Of a DNA stretch of 64,000 nucleotides, positions 59,853 through 64,000 are shown one piece after another. Positions within the stretch are counted from its first letter, which is position 1. Each line of letters opens with the position of its first letter. Source of the stretch: Streptomyces luteolus (GTDB lineage Bacteria; Actinomycetota; Actinomycetes; Streptomycetales; Streptomycetaceae); contig NZ_JASCIS010000040.1 in NCBI RefSeq assembly GCF_029968015.1, positions 1-64,000 of the forward strand, given 5' to 3'. The notes beneath the pieces were generated by a model, which was given only the letters and a program-made list of their open reading frames with translations, did not search any database and was not told where the DNA came from. The position numbers were made by a program, and so were the translations under genes.

Positions 59853-60489
59853 TCAGGGCGTCCACGGGCGGAGCATGTTCTTCATCGCGTCGGTCATGGC
59901 GAGTTGCAGCAGTGGGCCGTAGGTGATCCGCCCGACGCCCAGGCGGCGAAAGCGCTCGAGGTCGTGCTTGACGGGGTGGGCCGTGGAGTTCACGGGAATG
60001 GAGACGGCGTCGATCACCGCCGCGAGCAGGTCGTCGTCGTCCTGGATACGCACCGGATAGAGGGAGTCGGCGCCGGCCTGCTCCATGGCCCTCAGCCGCT
60101 CGATCGCCTCGTCGAGGACGCCGGAGGCGTCTTCCGCGTGCAGGAAGACGTCGGTGCGCCCATTGATCCAGACCGGGATCCTCGCGGCGTCGGCCGCAGT
60201 GCGCAGGCCGGCGATGTACCTCGCGTGCTCCTGCGTGCTCCTGCGTGCTGCGCACGCGGCCGCCGTCCGAGTGGACGGTGTCCTCGAGGTTGAGACCGAC
60301 GCCGCCGGCCTCGGTGAGTCCGGCGATGAGATCCGTGGGCTCCTGCCCGTATCCGGCCTCCAGGTCCACGGACACGGGAACATCGACCGCCGCGATGATC
60401 GGCCTGACGGCGGCGAGTACCTCTTCGAAGGTCTGCCCTCGTGGTCGTCGCCCCCCCCGGGAGTCGGCGAGCGGATGACTGCCGATCAT
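59853..60489 (-). pseudogene. Frameshifted isocitrate lyase/PEP mutase-family gene
   Basis: The upstream frame gives VDVPVSVDLEAGYGQEPTDL and GVGLNLEDTVHSDGGRVRS; the downstream frame gives IPVWINGRTDVFLHAEDAS and then PVNSTAHPVKHDLERF. The break is a 10-bp tandem duplication (GTGCTCCTGC twice at 60225-60244); removing one copy restores STQEHARYIAGLRTAADAAR exactly. The restored protein (about 209 residues) still lacks roughly the first 55 residues of the family, so the gene was probably already truncated. Confidence 0.85.
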
Positions 60490-60758
60490 CTAGTCAGAGC
60501 AGGCCGAGATCTTGGGCGTCTTCCTTGCCGGCCTGGACCATCCGATACCCGCCCATGGTGGGCTGCACCGGCAGCAGGCGAGCGACTACGCGTTCGTGAG
60601 GATCACGCCGCAGGAATCAATGCGATTCCGCGTGGCAGGGCATCGAGGCCCTCGGCGAGCTCGCACGGCAGCCGGTACGGGCCGGGCTGGTGATGTGACC
60701 GGGATCGTTGGATGCTGGACAGGCACAGGCAGTCCCGCTCGTGGAATGCGTGCGAACC

Positions 60759-61871
60759 ATGAACAGCCATCGGAAAGTGATTGCTGCCGCGGTCGCGGTG
60801 GTGCTGGGCCTGTTGACGACAGGCCTGGATGACAGTGATGACGCGCCCAAGACCGCCGAGAGCGCGGTGGTGCAGCCCTCGTCCAAAGCCCCTTCAGAAC
60901 TGCTCACCGAGGCAGACGTGGAGCAGATCCTGGGTGGCCTGCCAGTCAAGCCGACGACGTTTTCGGACCCGGGCACTGCTGAGGTTCCTGGGTGTGAGGC
61001 ACTGGCTGACTTCGGGACACGGGCGGCGAAGAAGATTGGCTTTGAGACCAGCGCTGAGGATAAGGGCGTGGCTGAGCTGGTCGTGCCGGACGGCAAGGAC
61101 ACCCGAGTGATCGAAGACATCGAGGAGTGCTCGACGGCAACGATCGAGGGCACGGCGTTCGATGTCCGCTTCACTTCCGCTGCGGGGGGAGACGGCAACA
61201 GCAACGGGGTCCTGAAAGGCGCGGGGGTCACCTTCGAGGTTCGTACACGGGTGGTGGATGGTGACAATGTCGAGGTGCTGGTTTTTGGTGCCACAGCCGA
61301 GCAGGCAGACCTCGCCATCGACACTGCTGTCGCCCGCTACGCCGGCACCGAACTGCCTGAGCCGATCGCCTCGATACCGCCGGGTCAGTCGCGCAACCAG
61401 GCTGCTGTCGGCAGGCCACTGCAGGTGACCATCACCGACGATGAAAACCAGGTCATCCGACTCAAGATCACAATCAACTCGGTGCGGTACTACGCCCGGT
61501 TGACGGTGACGGACGAGGAGAAGCAATACACGGACAAGGCCGACTGGTACCGCTATCCGGACAACGGACAGTGGGCCGTCCTGGACGCCTCCTATGAAAA
61601 CGTCGGTGGGGCGCCTTACCAAATCAGCCTGTCGACGCTGACGCACACAGCTGACGACGGCACCAAGACCAACGTGCCCTACATAACGTACAACCCGAGC
61701 AAGGAAGCTCCTCGGGCCGATGTGCTGGACTCCACCACGTTGCAGCCAGGCGAGAAGGTGACCGGCCAGATCATCTTGGACATCCCGAGCAAGGGAGGAC
61801 AGGCGCGCTGGTATGCCAGTGGGGACGAGACCCAGGATCCTGGATGGGCCCTCGATCTTCCGCGTAGCTGA
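60759..61871 (+). CDS. Secreted or membrane-attached protein with C-terminal DUF4352-like domain
   Basis: 370 residues. The N-terminus KVIAAAVAVVLGLLTTGLDD resembles a lipoprotein signal but lacks the lipobox Cys (TTGLDD where TTGC is expected). Residues 45-210 resemble the DUF3558-like substrate-free lipoproteins of actinobacteria (LLTEADVEQILGGLPVKPTT). Residues 225-360 form a beta-rich domain (QWAVLDASYENVGGAPYQIS) like DUF4352. Function unknown. The 270 bp upstream hold no gene. Confidence 0.75.
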   Translation: MNSHRKVIAAAVAVVLGLLTTGLDDSDDAPKTAESAVVQPSSKAPSELLTEADVEQILGGLPVKPTTFSDPGTAEVPGCEALADFGTRAAKKIGFETSAEDKGVAELVVPDGKDTRVIEDIEECSTATIEGTAFDVRFTSAAGGDGNSNGVLKGAGVTFEVRTRVVDGDNVEVLVFGATAEQADLAIDTAVARYAGTELPEPIASIPPGQSRNQAAVGRPLQVTITDDENQVIRLKITINSVRYYARLTVTDEEKQYTDKADWYRYPDNGQWAVLDASYENVGGAPYQISLSTLTHTADDGTKTNVPYITYNPSKEAPRADVLDSTTLQPGEKVTGQIILDIPSKGGQARWYASGDETQDPGWALDLPRS

Positions 61872-62079
61872 TCGACGGCTTCCGGCCGCTCACCCCGAGG
61901 GTTCGTCAGCGTCGAGTTCCTCCCCCAGGTGGTGGTTGCGCTGCGCTGTCGGTTCCGTGCATCGGCGGTATTGGGGGACCGGGAGGATGGTGCAGGGGAC
62001 ATCACTCTCCCTTGTTGCCACTGCGCCTCTCTGGCGTGCGAACCCGAGCTGGTCGCCCCGTCCGCCGCAGGGCGATCTC

Positions 62080-62407
62080 CCGGCGCTACGCCCGACCCCA
62101 CGCGGTGGCGGGTGCTCGGCTGCTGCTCGAGCGCGCCCCCGACTCGTGGGGGAGATCGCCTACGAGTTGGAGAGGAGCCAGCCGCGGGTGTCCAAGCATC
62201 TGCGGGTGCTGCGTGAAGGCCGGGCTCGTCGCGGTGCGGCGGAAGCGCAGCGCCGCTGGTACGAACTCCGCCCGGATCCGCTGCCGTTCTCGACGACTGG
62301 CTTGCGCCGTATCGCCGGCTGTGGTCCGAACGCCTGGAAGTGCTGGAGTGGCACTTGGAAACGATGCCCCCGAAGAACTGCCGGGTCAGACGGCCGAGGA
62401 GCAGTGA
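62080..62407 (+). pseudogene. ArsR-family regulator, decayed
   Basis: Pieces in different frames (DPTRWRVL; LVGEIAYELERSQPRVSKHL then RVLRE; RWYELRPDPLPF) add up to an ArsR winged helix with at least two frameshifts. It precedes an SRPBCC/AHSA1 pseudogene, the usual partner. Confidence 0.7.
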
Positions 62408-62410
62408 CGT

Positions 62411-62844
62411 GATGAGCGAGACCAACACCACCACCATTGGCGGTCGGCCTGCCTGCAGTTCGAACGCTTTCTGAGGCACAGTCGCGCGAAGGGCTGGCCG
62501 GCCGTTACCGATCCGCGGCATCTGAGCCAGTGGTACCCGTTCCGTGTGACACAGCTGGAGCCGAAGGCCGGCGGCCGGATTGCCTTCGACGACGGTGAGA
62601 GCACGGTCTACACCGCCACCATCACCGCCTTCGACCCGCACCGGCTGCGTTCGACGAGCACGACCCGGACGACAGTGAGCGGGAGTTCGACGACCATCTC
62701 AGGATCGAGCTGCGTGACGAGGGCGATGGTTGCCGTCTGGTGTTCACACACGTCATGGCCGACCCCTCCATTGCCGACAACGCCTCCGGAGGCTGGCAGG
62801 CGTGCCTGGACGACCTCGTCGCGCAGCTCGAGACGGCGAGGTGA
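62411..62844 (+). pseudogene. SRPBCC/AHSA1-family gene, frameshifted
   Basis: DPRHLSQWYPFRVTQLEPKA and GGRIAFDDGESTVYTATITA continue, after a one-base loss near 62650, as FDEHDPDDSEREFDDHLRIE and VFTHVMADPSIADNASGGWQ. The N-terminal start is also out of frame. It paired with the decayed ArsR gene; both are dead. Confidence 0.75.
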
Positions 62845-63045
62845 CCGGCCCCGAGCCGGTCAGTGAGCCGCTGCCTGGCCGGTCACACGCTCCGCCACTG
62901 ACCGGCCGCGGGGGGCTCTGTCCTACGAGCAGGCCAATCTCCAAGAGGGCCGACACGCCCTCACCCGCAAGATCCCCGAACTTCTTGTCGCATTGCTGTC
63001 CGGAACCGGCCTCGCCGTTCACTCAGGAACCTGGAGGGCTCCGCC

Positions 63046-63537
63046 ATGAAGTACACCGTCTCGATCGAGATCGCCCTGCCGCGGGAAAGGGTGATCCAAC
63101 TGCTTGCAGGCCCGGCACACATGCCGAAGTGGCTGCGGGGCCTGGCAATGCACGAGCCGCTGAGTGGGGTGCACGGGCAGGTCGGCACCACGTCGCGGGT
63201 CGTGATGGAGAGGGGGCAGCGGAGGATCGAGGCCACCGAGACGATCACGCGCCGGGAACCGGCAGACCTGCACGGGATCCCGAAAGAGAGCGTCGTTCAT
63301 TTCGACCGCGAGATCGTCGGCGAGGGCATGTGGAGCGCCGTGCGCGACCGGCTGACCGAGGCCGGCCCGGAGACGACACTCTGGGTGAGCGAGAACGAGT
63401 ACCGGTTCAGCAGCTTGCTGATGCGGCTGGTGGGGCTCCTGATGCCCGGTGCCTTCCGCAGTCAGTCGCAACAGCACATGCAGGACTTCAAGGCATTCGC
63501 CGAACAGGGAAAGGACGTCCGCGAAGCGAAGAGCTGA
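63046..63537 (+). CDS. SRPBCC-family protein
   Basis: 163 residues. MKYTVSIEIALPRERVIQLL, AGPAHMPKWLRGLAMHEPLS and the final LLMPGAFRSQSQQHMQDFKAF helix fit the START/polyketide-cyclase-like fold that binds hydrophobic ligands. GGAGG precedes the ATG. It lies downstream of the decayed ArsR/AHSA1 pair but is intact itself. Confidence 0.85.
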   Translation: MKYTVSIEIALPRERVIQLLAGPAHMPKWLRGLAMHEPLSGVHGQVGTTSRVVMERGQRRIEATETITRREPADLHGIPKESVVHFDREIVGEGMWSAVRDRLTEAGPETTLWVSENEYRFSSLLMRLVGLLMPGAFRSQSQQHMQDFKAFAEQGKDVREAKS

Positions 63538-63674
63538 TCTGCTTGCGGACAGCGGCGTCGCCAACGCCGCGACCGAGGACATCCGCACGAGCCCGGGGCC
63601 GCCCCAAGCTCACCGCGGACCAGGCGGCAAGAGAGTGTGGGGCCCGGCGAGTGCCGGGTCCGGTGCGTGCTACG

Positions 63675-64000
63675 TCAGGCTTTGGCGCCGGCCATGCCGC
63701 TCGTGACGACGATCGCGGCCACATCGCCGGTCTTGGTGCGGCCCAACCAGACGACGCCGCCCGACTCCGCCGTGAACGTGACCAGATCGGCTCGTTGCGA
63801 CTCGTCGCGTACCCGCTCACACCCGTCGGGCAGCTGTTCGGTATCGCGCGGCACCGGGCTGCCGTCCACGTACGTACGAAACGGCGCGGACAAGGTCGTC
63901 CACGCACCCGCGTCGGCAAAGCAGCCAACATTGGCGTCGGCGCCAAAACGGGGTTCCTCGCCCGGCTGAAGCCGGTCGATATCCTCATCGACACCCAGGC
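63675..64000 (-). CDS. Hypothetical protein (3' part, runs off right edge)
   Basis: The last 108 or so codons of a leftward gene: EDIDRLQPGEEPRFGADANV through FRTYVDGSPVPRDTEQLPDG to VTSGMAGAKA. Codon bias supports coding. The N-terminus is outside the window. Family not recognised; it may be a secreted or lipid-anchored protein, but that cannot be judged here. Confidence 0.6.
   Translation of the reverse strand, partial: LGVDEDIDRLQPGEEPRFGADANVGCFADAGAWTTLSAPFRTYVDGSPVPRDTEQLPDGCERVRDESQRADLVTFTAESGGVVWLGRTKTGDVAAIVVTSGMAGAKA

Noticed and set aside
1..64000. tRNA, rRNA or riboswitch genes
   Set aside because: No cloverleaf, rRNA segment or known aptamer was recognised by eye; a covariance-model scan would be decisive.

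Overview
The window is high-GC actinobacterial DNA and almost certainly comes from a Streptomyces. Genes have very high third-position GC, GTG starts are common, and stop/start overlaps of the GTGA/ATGA type are frequent. The gene content also fits: modular PKS/NRPS, a PaaX-type regulator, Pho-box-like repeats, a class F sortase, and nSTAND/trypsin proteins. No rRNA, tRNA or CRISPR array was seen. The left third is a biosynthetic gene cluster. The rest is a patchwork of ordinary catabolic, secreted and regulatory genes with many decayed fragments, as expected of a Streptomyces chromosome arm.

Biosynthetic cluster (1-21602). A divergent promoter region (14909-15224) separates two transcription units. 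Leftward runs a bimodular NRPS (C-A-PCP-C-A-PCP-TE), an FAD monooxygenase overlapping it by ATGA, a PapA/condensation-type acyltransferase overlapping that by GTGA, an SDR, a SnoaL-like protein and a type I PKS that leaves the window. Rightward runs a P450, a crotonyl-CoA carboxylase/reductase, a methyltransferase, a CsaA-like tRNA-binding protein, an Sfp-type phosphopantetheinyl transferase and a 14-TM MFS exporter. The NRPS/monooxygenase pair has the architecture of pyrrolizidine alkaloid and brabantamide-type pathways: the first A domain reads as serine, the second is proline-like, and a putative Baeyer-Villiger flavoprotein follows. Here the acyl side chain is probably supplied by a PKS with a decarboxylating KSQ loading module and an unusual AT, with an alkylmalonyl-CoA supply enzyme in the same cluster. 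This combination is the main candidate for something undescribed.

Middle (21603-37400). An IS481 remnant is followed by a zinc-ribbon-like hypothetical, an SgcJ-like NTF2 protein, an ATP-grasp gene with a large partner that may carry a cysteine-protease-like Cys/His/Asn set, a CGNR regulator divergent from a 3-hydroxyisobutyrate-dehydrogenase-like gene, a GNAT enzyme, a frameshifted aromatic-ring-type FAD monooxygenase, a DUF1348/HD pair, a GlxA-type AraC regulator, and an amidase divergent from a TetR regulator with a phased operator array.

Right half (37400-64000). A secreted phospholipase D-like enzyme and a Tat-exported phosphatase diverge around a Pho-box-like 11-bp repeat array. A trypsin-nSTAND-beta-propeller protein with its small partner forms a predicted conflict system. 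A secreted serine protease is sandwiched between two I36-type inhibitor genes and shares a promoter element with a divergent secreted-protein gene. Then come PaaX, permease and kynureninase; allantoicase; a plasmid-like HTH protein; a 33-residue-repeat surface protein with a class F sortase; and a run of pseudogenes. Three frameshifts in the window (in a flavoprotein, a DUF2867-like gene and a PEP mutase-like gene) are each exactly undone by removing one copy of a short tandem duplication.
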